64,000 nucleotides of DNA, taken from the NCBI GenBank assembly GCA_032718865.1, contig JALUTQ010000032.1, positions 1,228,049-1,292,048 of the forward strand, read 5' to 3'. The translations under genes and the position numbers were made by a program. Under the pieces are notes generated by a model. The model saw nothing but the letters and a program-made list of their open reading frames with translations. It searched no databases and was not told the origin of the DNA. This DNA comes from Tilletia caries. Taxonomy: Eukaryota; Basidiomycota; Exobasidiomycetes; Tilletiales; Tilletiaceae. This document shows positions 42,467 through 52,555 of the stretch, in pieces (within the stretch, counting starts at the first letter, position 1; the number at the start of each line of letters is the position of its first letter).

Positions 42467-44382
42467 ACTCGCTTCCGCCGCCGGTTCCAAATCGACAGAA
42501 AGACCCGAACCAGCGCGACCGCATGCTCTTGCTTGCAATAGGAAACCGTCTTCTTGATTCTCGACAGTCCGGAGTTCCCGCACTCGGCTGCCGAAGAGTA
42601 TAGGTGCTGTAGCTGAGGATCATTTCGCATGTATGTAGACAGCCTGCTGGCTGCCGAGCAATTCGTATGCCCCTTCTCATGCATTTGGTCGACGACAAAG
42701 AGTGTGTTCTTGAAGAACCCAGGTTCCCGCCGCAACGAGTAAGGTCCCAGCTGGCAGGCGAAGTCGTAAACGATGACAGATGGAGGAGACGGCCAGTGGG
42801 CAAAGATTGCGGAGAACACATCGTTCCGACCTTCTGCCTGCGGAATGACATGAAAGCCAACACAGATGCAGTGAGTGCACCAGAGAGCCATCAACCCTCC
42901 CGTACGCTGCCGCTTGACATACTCATCGTAAAACTTCCTGCATTGCACCTCTCCCTCCTGCTTTCCCTCGATCGCCGCCTGCTTCTCTCCTTTCTTCCCA
43001 TCCTTCCCCTCGTCCAGTCTCGGGTAGTTGGGTCGGGTTCGACACTGAGGCGCGCCGTACAGCGTCCCGGTGTGCGTGTAGCTGGTCTGCTGTGGGATGG
43101 TTGATGAGGGCGGCGTGGGTTGGGGATCGAGAAGGGCAAGCTGGTAGTCGATTGCATCACTGGTACTGGCCATCAGGAGTTGGAAGCTTTGGACCCACGC
43201 CGTGTCGATGAGGGTCGTTCTGTTGTGCGCAAGTAAAACAAACACATTGCCAAGGAAGGGACAATGACGAGCCAGCGTTGTAGATAGTCGAGCGAAGTGA
43301 TCATCGGGGGGGAAGTGGTGATTGTGAGTGTGCTGATATCGGAGAGTGTTGATTGGCAGACAGGGCGACAAAGCTGCAGAATTCCATCGCTTGCCGCAAA
43401 CTGAAGCACCGCCTGCTGGAGCGCCATCTTGAAGATCGAGGGAAGGCTGGTGGTAAGGTAAATATCGAGGAGCAGTTGCTTGAAACGGCCAGCCCAGAGA
43501 CGCAAAGCGGAGGGGGTGGAGCTCGATGCGTCGATGGCGGAAGTGAACTGTTGAAGGGCTTCAACTTGCTCACTGCTGGAGGCGTCGAATGAAGTCGCTA
43601 CCAATCGAGCTGCTGTCCGAGCAGCAGCAGAAGGAAGAAACGGAACAATCGTTCTCTTCCGAGCCTTATCATTGATTGCCGACCCGGGCGTTGTGGGGGG
43701 GGGCAGAGATCGGCGTGCTTGAGAGCGGCACTGTACGCCAGCACCACTCCATCCGCAATGACGATGGCCGGGGAAGGACCACAGAGGGAGCAGGAAAAGG
43801 AAACGTCGAGATGCTGAAGGGAGACAAACGCAAAGTAAAGTTTGACGAATGTTGTCCTTGCGAGGAACTTTGAGGCCTTGCCGGGTGCGTGTTGCTCGTA
43901 CGAATGCTGTATGGTAGAGCAGAAGGCTGTGAAAGGGGTTGGAGACGCAGAAAGTTGAGAGGTGTAAGAGTTGAACACTTCGTGCGCGACAACCACGGAG
44001 TTGTTCCAATTGAAAAGCCCATACTCCGAGAGGTCAGGTCCAATGCTTCTCTCTTCTGGACCACTTCTACAGCTACACTCCTGGGTCTCAATGCTTCTAG
44101 CCACTGTTCCGGTGCTGTAGTAGACCTTACAAGGTCTCATGCGCACCGCAACACCGCTTGCACTGGCTTGACCGCAGTCGCAACGCGCGTGTTTACCGAG
44201 CGGAAGAATGGTCGGGAGAAGATGCCCCTGTACCACTGGAGGAGCAAGCGGCTCGGAGGGGAGACGGCAGAACGGTGGGGGTGGGATAGGCCGATAGGAG
44301 CACGGGCGAGCCTGGACGTGCGCTTGTAGGCTCTCGATGTCTCGAACGATGTGTTCCAAATCATCTAGAGATCGACACAAAA
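42463..44382 (-). pseudogene. KDZ-family transposase (frame-disrupted or multi-exon)
   Basis: The marks are those of Kyakuja-Dileera-Zisupton transposases. They include an N-terminal Cys cluster (ARCDCGQA, then RPCKVYYSTGTVARSIETQE and CSC), TTFVKLYFAFVSLQHLDVSF, CGPSPAIVIADGVVLAYSA, WCTHCICVGFHVIPQAEGRN, DVFSAIFAHWPSPP, and the core VIVYDFACQLGPYSLRREP with VVDQMHEKGHTNC and ECGNSGLSRIKKTVSY. Frames change near 43685 (a C7 run) and near 43180, which may be introns, sequencing errors or decay. No ATG opens the first frame; the most upstream readable residue is near 44382. These elements are known from basidiomycetes, often with accessory genes. Confidence 0.82.
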
Positions 44383-46059
44383 CATGATTGAACCTGTCAG
44401 CCTGTCATTCGCGTGCGGCTGTGCGCATACCGCACAGCGCACTTCCAATGCATCGTCCTGTTCTCGTCTACTGAGCACTGACCGATATCATTCTCTACCA
44501 CTATGCTCACACCCTTAATTGAGATCGAAGGCCCTCGAACACAGGGATTGGGCTGCAAGTGTGTATTTAATTATGTTTCAAGATCGTGTACAAACTCTAA
44601 ATTCGTTACAATTATTTGTTTTTCGATCTCTGCGCTAGCCAGTTTAAATTGATTTCGATCCCAAATCTTTCAATTTAAAAGCAACTATGCCCCCACACTT
44701 TTTGTAACCAAATCAGCCGGGCCCAATCCCTCTCAGATCTCTGCTGGGCCTTCCCACCCCGCATTTCGATCCCAAAACCCAGGCCCAATCCCAGTGTAAT
44801 GCTCACACAGTCCCAGTGCCCCTTTCCACCCCATGCCCAATCCCTCTCAGATCTTTCAATGTATTTTAATATACTCACCAGCCATTTAATAAAACGTCAT
44901 CATGCCTTCGGCTCCGCTCGCTCCTCATACCATTCTGCGCCCGTAGCCCCTCTGGCCCCACCCACGTCTCCTCTACTCTGCCCGCTGCCCACGTTCGTCT
45001 TGTCCTCCCGTGCTCCCTCGCCATCGTCCAGCTACTTTCCCCCCTCGCGTCCCTACGCCCTCGCGCCTCCTCTTCCCGCACGCTAACCCTCGCCGACCCC
45101 TCTCTACACCTGCGCCCGTCTTCCCTTCTCGCCGCCTCATGTACTACCGCGCTTCTTAACAAGTAATCTTACATCGCGCACTCTGTCCGCGTCACCATTA
45201 CACCTGTCCCAGTATGCCCGTTCCAATACCTTAACAGCTATTGTGTGCGACTAAGGAAGGTGTTGTTGAAGCGGCGAAGCGCCGAGTGTATTGCGCGCAG
45301 TAAGATAATAGGAGGAGAGCAGAGACGAGTCCAAAGAGAGCGAAATATTTGAAGAAGGCAACTGTGTGATAAGGGTAGGCCGATAAGCACAGCTGTGAAG
45401 CAAGAGGGAGTCGAAGTCTGAAAGAGGGGCCGTCGGAGCCGAGATGGCGCGCGGTCTGGAGTCCCCACGTCTGGTCGAATCAGGTTGAGTCGGAAGAGAA
45501 CGAAGAGGGCGCGAACGAGTCAGATGGAGAGGTACGGTTGGCAAGCTATAGCTGTTGAGGCCGGAGTGGAGAACGGTTCGGTGGCAGAGAAGCTGTTGGA
45601 GCTGAGGGTCGGGGAAGGCCAGAAGGCACGAAGGCGAGTAGCAGCAGAAGGGATTCGAGATCGAAGACGAGACGGTTAAACGGAACGGGTTAAGCAGTAG
45701 AGGCGGGCCGGTGAAGCAGTTGAGGCTGAGTCGTAGAAAACATCGTCGTGGGAGAAGCTGTTGGAGCTGAGAGTAAGGACGGCTGAAGATAAAATCCACA
45801 AGGGAGGAACTGCAGTACCCCGGCTGAAGATGGGTAAGTACGCAGCGTCCAGCAGTTGTTGTAGTCAACGGCGTCGTCCCGAGATCTGCGTAGACCTTAT
45901 GATGGGTGGCAGAGAAGCGAGGAGAGTGCAGGTCAGGAGTCCAGGAGCTTGAGTCTGTTGTCGTTGTGAGAGGCAGAGTCGGAGAAAGGTCATCCCTGTT
46001 GAAGGATGCGTGTGCCCGGCGAGAAGTCGGGGTCTAGTGGGTTGTGGAGTTGGGAAGAT
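44383..46059. other. Non-coding stretch with degenerate GTTGTTGGAGCTGAG-type repeats
   Basis: 44400-44900 is AT-richer than its surroundings and contains a repeated phrase around 44725-44860 (CCCAATCCC, CTCTCAGATCT). From about 45245 to 45880 variants of GCTGTTGGAGCTGAG and CAGTTGAGGCTGAG recur every 100-170 bp, giving Gln/Leu-rich minus ORFs. No gene is supported. The right end of the KDZ element should lie in here. Confidence 0.4.
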
Positions 46060-47024
46060 CTAGAGGCGTCCATCGAAGAGGAAGAGCAACGCTGCGACGG
46101 CCTGGAAAGCGCGGTACATGGGCATGCCCTGGTAGTACTGCGGGACGCGCCACTGCTCGGTCATCTTCAGGGGTGCCGCCGGAGGAGGTAGCTCGTAAAT
46201 AGTGTTGAAGAGGGCAGCCGTTTCCTGGCCTAATGCGTGCATCTCGGGATATGAGGTGAGGAGCATCAACATGCCGCGCACGAGGTCCTTGTAGGAGGAG
46301 TAGTCGCACCCCTTCGCGTCGTTGCGACGAAGACAGATTGCTTGGGGCAGGTGGCAGTAGTAGCAAGCCTGTCCGTATCCCCACTGGTTTGCCGAGTCCC
46401 GTCGGAAGCTCATTTGCGCCGACATGTCGAGGTGCTTGGTGGTGCACCCCGACGGAGGGTGATCTGCGGGCTTCCCGAGTAGGTGGCACATAGGGCATTT
46501 GCTTTTGGTCTTGGGTAAGATCTCCCGCACCGCCAGGGACCACTCTCCTCCACACTGCATCGCCCCAACGGTAGCTAGTGTGTCAGCGCGGGACCTGAGA
46601 GCGAGGTCGTGCATGTCCGCGCCGTCTTGTGCTGCTGGGCCAGGGGCGGTCGTTGCTTGGGTGTTCTCCCTAGTGGTGAGCTGAGCAGGGCTGATTCCTT
46701 GGCCGGGCCCAAACCTATTAGCATCGGCAAACCACTGTGCTGCCCCGAGTCCCCTTGGTGCGCGGTAGGAGCGCTGCGAACATGTACAAGGGTGTGAAAT
46801 CGTGTCAGCCTGGTCAAGTCTTTGTGCAGAGCTGCACAAGTTCATATTGTACTCACGCCAGAACCGGACTCGTGCGTGTTGACTGGTGGGAGATCCATGG
46901 TCCTGCCTCTGGCACCATATAGTTCTATAGCCCATTGTCGTGTCGCAGTGTCCTCAGCAGTGGTAATGGTGGACGGCTTCGGTGGCACGGCCGCGGCCGC
47001 GGGCTGAATCTTGCTCTTGCCCAT
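46060..47024 (-). CDS. Free-standing Cys-rich module of telomere-linked helicases
   Basis: Two exons: complement(join(46060..46773,46857..47024)), 293 aa; the intron has GTGAGT and TTCGCAG in phase 0. Exon 1 (MGKSKIQPAAAAVPPKPSTI...) is low-complexity. Exon 2 holds the module SKCPMCHLLGKPADHPPSGC, then ACYYCHLPQAICL and CDYSSYKDLVRGMLMLLTSY, and ends MYRAFQAVAALLFLF. The same arrangement (CPMC...H...C, CWPC...C, RGILLLLTH, YRAFPAVAAVL) forms the tail of the TLH at 48719. There is no helicase domain. The ATG lies only about 35 bp from a TTAGGG array at 47059, so the promoter is missing or unusual. Either a split-off relic or a functional small gene. Confidence 0.6.
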
Positions 47025-47058
47025 AGCTCTGCTGGGACGCCCTGAAGGTGGCGGTGGC

Positions 47059-47078
47059 TTAGGGTTAGGGTTAGGGTT
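47059..47078 (+). repeat. Interstitial telomeric repeat array 1 (TTAGGG)
   Basis: Three TTAGGG units plus TT, G-rich strand on plus, joined directly to AAAGTAAGAAGTG, the 3' terminus of the Penelope-like element. Confidence 0.95.
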
Positions 47079-47333
47079 AAAGTAAGAAGTGAAGTGACAA
47101 CTTGAGGGAGACTTGAAGAGGAGTCGAGGATGGCGAGTAAGACGTGGCTACAGGTGCGCTTACTGTTTCGTCCTCAAACTGGACTCTTCAGGCGTCGTCT
47201 TTATACCTTTTGGATCCCCTACGGGGACTTCTCTGATTTCTGTTGGGCATCCCTGTCAAGGTGCGCTTTCTACGGGGTTCTACGATGTTCCGAAGACGCA
47301 TCGCGCCCCAGAAAACTAAGTGAACTTGTCCCT
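47079..47333 (-). mobile_element. Penelope-like element, 3'-terminal stub
   Basis: About 255 bp match the 3' end of the PLE copies at 51361, 55585 and 59261. Similarity ends within AACTTGTCCC at 47333, where the sequence continues CTAACC, so CCCTAACC, an inverted telomeric octamer, spans the break. Severely 5'-truncated copy. Confidence 0.9.
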
Positions 47334-47339
47334 AACCAT

Positions 47340-47760
47340 ATGTACAGACAGTCCAACCTGTTGGACACGTCGGGACACTGCTCCAGTGCCCGAAACTTAA
47401 AAAGAGTCTAAATGTCCAACCGCATGAAATTAAGGTTTTATTACAACCGGTTGTAAGTCCAACCGGATTCAGGCCTGTCCAACCGCATGTCCAACCACAA
47501 TTTTCTAATACCCTTAAATTGTGGCTTGGTCCAACCGCCATTTCGGCCGTCCAACCCACATTTAACGTTGTCCAACCAATATTTTTGGCTGTCCAACCCA
47601 CATTTAACGTTGTCCAACCAATATTTTTGGCTGTCCAACCATCATTTAAGGTTGTCCAACCACTATTGTCAGTCGTCCAACCACCATGTAGTGCCGTCCA
47701 ACCTACTATGTCCCCCGTCCAACTGCACGTCCTCCCTCTTAAGCCGTCCTTTTCCCATGT
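47340..47760. repeat. GTCCAACC minisatellite
   Basis: GTCCAACC recurs about 15 times at 18-36-bp spacing, with AT-rich interior (ATTTAACGTT, ATATTTTTGGCT). The best-ordered part is 47545-47700. Reads open in two frames, producing apparent repeat proteins on both strands, which I reject as genes. Confidence 0.9.
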
Positions 47761-48718
47761 CCGTCTGGGCGGCATCGGTCCCTTGGGCGCTCCGGCTCTT
47801 CCTCACATAACAACAACACGCATATCGTCCTCATTCATTTATTGATGAAGCCAGTTTCCTCTCCCTTATTTTTATTCTCTTCTATCATTTACCGCCAAAC
47901 CCATAACCCTCCCCCGCCTCACCCAATTTTTCCTGTCGCCCTATTGTGTGTTACTTGATTTTTATTCCGCTCCCACTTGCGCAAGAAAATCACCTCTCTC
48001 GTTCGTCGGCCCCTCTGTGGGTGCCCTCTCCTCAGAAAAATTAATATTTCTCCGTTCGGCAGCTCCCGCGGTATATTCCAATCCCATTTATTTCTTTCCA
48101 GTTTTTCCCGTCCCCTTTCACTATTTTCCTATTAAAATGTGCGATGCTCACGACCTCCACCAGCCCGTAATTCTCGTCTTTCTTCTTACTTTTTCTTCTC
48201 GCCCGTCACCCGTGGCAGGTGCTTGCTAAAAAAATATAAGTTGTCGGTGTCCGGGAAAATTTTGAAATTGCGCCCAGCGAGCCATCCCACGCTCACAGTC
48301 TATCTTTAAAAAAATTGCGCCCTTCGACGCACTCCCACCCGCACACCTTATATGTTATCCACTTCTTTTTTCAACCCTGAATTGATGTCCAACATAATAT
48401 ATTGATATGCACAATGGCCGTGCATGGGAAAGGGCCGTCCAGCAAAAACAATTTAAACTGCGCCCGGCCAGACAACCCACGCATACACTCTTATCCACAA
48501 ATTTGTTGGACCCTTTTGACGCTCTCCCATTGACCACTTATATTTAATCCACATCTTTTTCCAATCCTGAATTATTGCCACAAAAATTTCTTTATGTGCA
48601 CACTGGACGTGCGCGGGAAAAAGGAAATAGAAGGCATTGGGTCCGAGCTAGTAAACTACGTTGCCATATGGGCTGTTACAATTTATCCCAATGTCGCCTA
48701 TTGCCATCCTCCGCGCAT
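47761..48718. other. AT-rich subtelomeric spacer
   Basis: No ORF with motifs. Two related segments (about 48270-48370 and 48450-48560) repeat the theme of TTGCGCCC / CTGCGCCC, then CCCACGC, CACTC, TTATCCAC and CCTGAATT. This suggests a degenerate tandem duplication of about 180 bp. Confidence 0.45.
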
Positions 48719-51321
48719 TCACTCCTCCCATTCTACCGTGGTGCCGTTGACGGCGATGTCATTCATCATGATGAGGACGGCGGCGACGGCGGGGAAGGCC
48801 CTGTATACCTTGATGTCGTTCATGAAGACGATGGTCTCCTGCCACTCGGGGGCCAAAAGTCCTGGTCCTCGCGGTGGGCCCAAGGTGTACTCCGGGTTGT
48901 ACATGCCCTGTGCGTAGGAGACGGCCTCGTCGCGCACGTCCTCGTTGTGGGTGAGGAGGAGGAGAATGCCTCTGACGGCATCCCGCGTCCTTTGGGAGGG
49001 TTCCGTGCCTCCCTTCTTCTCGCAGTTGCAGTAGGCGTCCGGCAGGCCGCAGGGCCAGCAGGAGAAGGGGGCGGTCCAGTCGTTGTCCTCTCGGTATTTG
49101 ATCTGGGCGCCTAAGTTGACATCCTTCATTGGACACTTTGCGGGCTTGTGCATCTCGTCCCGCTGCACGGCGCAGCACATTGGGCAGTTTGTGTCGGTCA
49201 TCCTCAAGTTGGCCTTGAGCATCGCGCGAAAGATCTTGCGGGCATGATTTGTGATGCCGTTATGGAAGTAGGTGATCGCCACCCTTGCTGGACTGTGTGT
49301 TGAGGGGCTCCATCTGTTTACCTTTCGTGGATACGGGGAGGATGTGCCGGGGGCACCCGCGTGTGGGGACTTGAACACCGGCACGCGCTCGGAGAGAGGG
49401 CGCATGACGACCGGGAACTGTGGGGCTTTGTAGGCGGATGGGGAATCGACTTGGCCGCCGGAGGAGGACGATTCGGCACTTGAAGACGGCTGGCTTCCTC
49501 CGTCCTGCATCGGCCAAGCGCGTGGCGTGGGAGGGCGGTCTGCCAAGGCCAGCTTCCTCTGTCCTGGGGGCCCATAATCGGGCGAGGAGGCGGGGCGGAT
49601 TTGCTTCCTCGCGAAAGGGCGGGGAGTTGTCGTGCCTGTGGGCTCTTCAATCCTTGCCTTCTTTACCTTGCTCTGCGAAAAGGTTATGTACGTGTCAGTA
49701 ACACGTCTTACGCCCGCCTTCCGTGCGTTTCCTTGTCTACTCACACTTGCTGGTAAGAACGGAGACTGGAAGGAATTGAAGAGAGGCCAGTGCCTTTTTG
49801 TTTGAAGGAGCCGGTGGTGTTTCGACCATATTCCGCTTAGCCGGCGGTTGCTCCTCGGCCGGCTCGATGAGTCGTCTCTTACCGTCCCTCACGGTCTTCG
49901 TTGGCTCGGGAGCGCCGTCGTATGTGGCCATGCAGACGGAGCACCACTCGGCGGCGAGGTCGATACAGCTTACGATGCGTCCGTCGAGCCACTGGGAGAT
50001 GGGCTGGCGCAAGCATCGCTTTCCGGCGAAGAGCATGCCGACGGCGTCGTCGTCGGAGCGAGGGTGGATTCCGTCCGGTTCGGGTGTTTGGGAGCCGTTG
50101 ATGTAGTTGTAGAAGTGGGCCTCGGCCCGCTGTCCACGCCGACCAGCTCGTCCTGTTGCCTGTAAGGCGGCCGCCATGGAGTACAGGTGGCCGAGGATGG
50201 CCACGAAGTCGAGGGCCTCGTAGTCGATGCCTGTGCCTGCGCCGTATGTGGCCACCATGGTGCATGCGATCCGAGCCTTGAAGTTGCTCATGTTCTCCTC
50301 CATCTCCAGGCGCTCCTTGGGGTCCTCGGTGGAGTAGTAGCCCGGGCAACCGAGGGCTTTCGCGACCCTTCTGACGGTTGGCTTGTCCCGGCAGATGATG
50401 AGGGCTTGCCGGCCTTGATTGGGCCCGGTGGTGAGGCGTTCGATTGCGTCCCGAATGTGGAGCATGGCCCCAGCCTCGTTGGTGACGTCGATGAGGGAGT
50501 ATGCGATGTTTTTCGCGGTTGGTGCCCTCCCTCAGGAAGCGGATGGGCATGCACGTTGCCCTCTCGAGGCTCTCCTCGCAGGCGGGCGGGATGGTCGCGG
50601 AGAGGTAGACGAACTGCTTGTTCGGCAGTCGCTCTGGGATCTTGGCAAAGTATTCGATGTCCTGTACGATGGAGAAGAAGAAAGAAAGAGATGTTGTCAG
50701 TATCATTGTTTGTTTGAACCCACATCGATAGCTGTTGTCACGTACCTTACGGAAGAGTTCATCAAAGAGGACGTGGGCCTCGTCGACGAAGACCCTTCGG
50801 AGGGCGGCCTGGATCTCTGGATCGGCGACCCACTGGAGGAAGGGTGTCATGTAGGTCCTGCTGAGGGAGACGATGACGATCTGTGGGCCGTTGGGGCCGA
50901 TGGTGAAGGGCTCGTTCCAGAGTGCGTACTTGATGCCCTTCTCCGTGCAGACGCGCTTGATGTCGTCGATGAGGGAGAGGTAGGGGACGACGAGGAGGGA
51001 GAAGGAGGGGATGTCCTTGCGTCCGAGGGTGGCGTCCACCTGCCAGAGGAGGGACTTGCCTCCGTTGGTCTTGACGATGCAGGCGACGTTGGTCATGCCT
51101 TGCCCCATGATTGCCAAGGTGTCGCTGATTGGCAGCGGGAGCGGCCGTCTTGGTGCACTCCCTTTGGTGAGAGAGAGGACGGCCTTGAGGGTGTTGGGGG
51201 AGAGGGGCCTTCGTCCTTGGAATCCGTCGAAGGGAGGGGCGAACCAGTTGCGGCCGGTTGAGAGTGTGCCTGTGTGAGCGCGGATGTTGAAGTTGCTGAC
51301 GGGGGTGGGCGTCTGAGGCAA
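48719..51321 (-). pseudogene. Telomere-linked RecQ-like helicase (TLH), 5'-truncated
   Basis: SF2 helicase with RecQ-like motifs: CIVKTNGGKSLLWQV (Walker A), VFVDEAHVLFDEL (DEAH), FVYLSATIPPACEESLE, FLREGTN, QALIICRDKPTVRRVAKAL, then TMVATYGAGTGIDYEALDFV and QATGRAGRRGQ. After the helicase comes CLRQPISQWLDG and a Cys segment, and from 49680 leftward the TLH tail with CPMCCAVQRDEMHKPAKC and CWPCGLPDAYCNC. One intron is clear (50662-50745). A frame break at 50509-50513 sits in a T5 run; one base fewer restores NREN. The junction of the last exon near 49680-49745 is not settled. The frame has no ATG upstream of Walker A and runs into the TTAGGG array at 51323, so the 5' end is lost. Family known from fungal subtelomeres (Ustilago UTASa, S. 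pombe tlh1). Confidence 0.85.
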
Positions 51322-51322
51322 C

Positions 51323-51360
51323 TTAGGGTTAGGGTTAGGGTTAGGGTTAGGGTTAGGGTT
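51323..51360 (+). repeat. Interstitial telomeric repeat array 2 (TTAGGG)
   Basis: Six TTAGGG units plus TT. It joins the truncated 5' end of the TLH (left) to the 3' end of PLE copy A (right). Confidence 0.97.
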
Positions 51361-52404
51361 AAAGTAAGAAGTGAAGTGACAACTTGAGGGAGACTTGAAG
51401 AGGAGTCGAGGATGGCGAGTAAGACGTGGCTACAGGTGCGCTTACTGTTTCGTCCTCAAACTGGACTCTTCAGGCGTCGTCTTTATACCTTTTTGGATCC
51501 CCTACGGGGACTTCTCTGATTTCTGTTGGGCATCCCTGTCAAGGTGCGCTTTCTACGGGGTTCTACGATGTTCCGAAGACGCATCGCGCCCCAGAAAACT
51601 AAGTGAACTTGTCCCAACAGAAGAAAGAAGGGTAACTAATTTGGGGGAGTCCCTCAAATTTCGATGTGGCGTTGTGGCTTTGGGGTGGTGCCCCAAATTA
51701 AGTGCCCTCGGCCTTTGGATCGAAGTACCCTTTTTCTCAGAATGATCCGTATGACCTTTCATCTCGGTGTCAGCCGATGGGTCCTAGCTCCCTTTTTCAG
51801 GGGGGGTTCTCATTCGAGTACTGACGTGGCAGTGCTGGGTCTTAATCAGGAGACCGACGGATAGCCGATTACCACAGCCAAATTTGGGGGGGGGTGTGGG
51901 GACCTCAACCAAATTGGGGGGGTCTTTCGGGGCTAAGTCGGTGATCTGTCATAAGTCTCAGGTAGCCGAGATGTGGGGATATAGGTCTCAGAGAGGTTTG
52001 TTTCTTCTTTTTTTGTCTTTCTGTCTATGTCGATGGTCCCATATAGGATGGCGTCATCGTTCATTCTCCATTTGTAACTCTAAGTCATAAATGGATTCAC
52101 AGAAAGTACAAATCAGATTGTGTATGGCTTTCTAGTTACTAACCGGTGATCGCTCTTAGAACTGTCTTTGTACTAGACTAGTTAATCGAGACGATACTTC
52201 TCTATGTATAAGGTGCTGGAACCTTATACTAGCCATCGGTGTTCTACTTTTTGAAAATGTCAATTTTTTTTGGCATTACTAGGCCTAAGCCGTTCCCTAA
52301 ATAGGATATACCCGTCTGACCGACCCACTAAGGGGACTGCGGGAAAAATAATGCCAAAAAAATCGTCGAAAAAAATCGGCGAAAAAAAATTGACGACCAT
52401 ACGC

Positions 52405-52462
52405 GGATTCGAACAAGGGACTTGGAGTGATACAGGAATCAAACTTCCTACCACTGGTCCAT
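52405..52462 (-). other. tRNA-like A-box/B-box module in PLE 3' region
   Basis: Read on minus, TGGACCAGTGGTAGG (52447-52461) resembles a tRNA A box and GTTCGAATCC (52405-52414) a B box, with about 32 bases between. Stems do not fold into a full cloverleaf by eye. The module recurs in copies B (about 56618-56676) and C (about 60292-60350). Confidence 0.4.
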
Positions 52463-52555
52463 AGTCCCCGCCGAATTTGTTAAACTACTTACCCTCAAGC
52501 ACTCATATACTACATTCCTACTAAGTTTATAGTATCCATATGGTACTTTCTTAAG

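Noticed and set aside
47440..47760. CRISPR-like array
   Set aside because: The spaced GTCCAACC repeats are too short and the spacers are themselves related, in a eukaryotic subtelomere. It is a minisatellite.
47487..47845. Repeat-protein ORFs on both strands
   Set aside because: Open frames in the minisatellite on both strands reflect the repeat period, not coding.
51395..51745. 116-codon plus ORF repeated in every PLE copy (also 55620, 59292, 47113)
   Set aside because: No ATG at its start, opposite to the element's sense strand, and broken by homopolymer changes in two copies. It recurs only because the element's 3' end recurs.
52260..52464. A functional tRNA gene in the PLE
   Set aside because: A- and B-box-like sequences exist, but I cannot pair acceptor and T stems. 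Kept as a tRNA-like module only.
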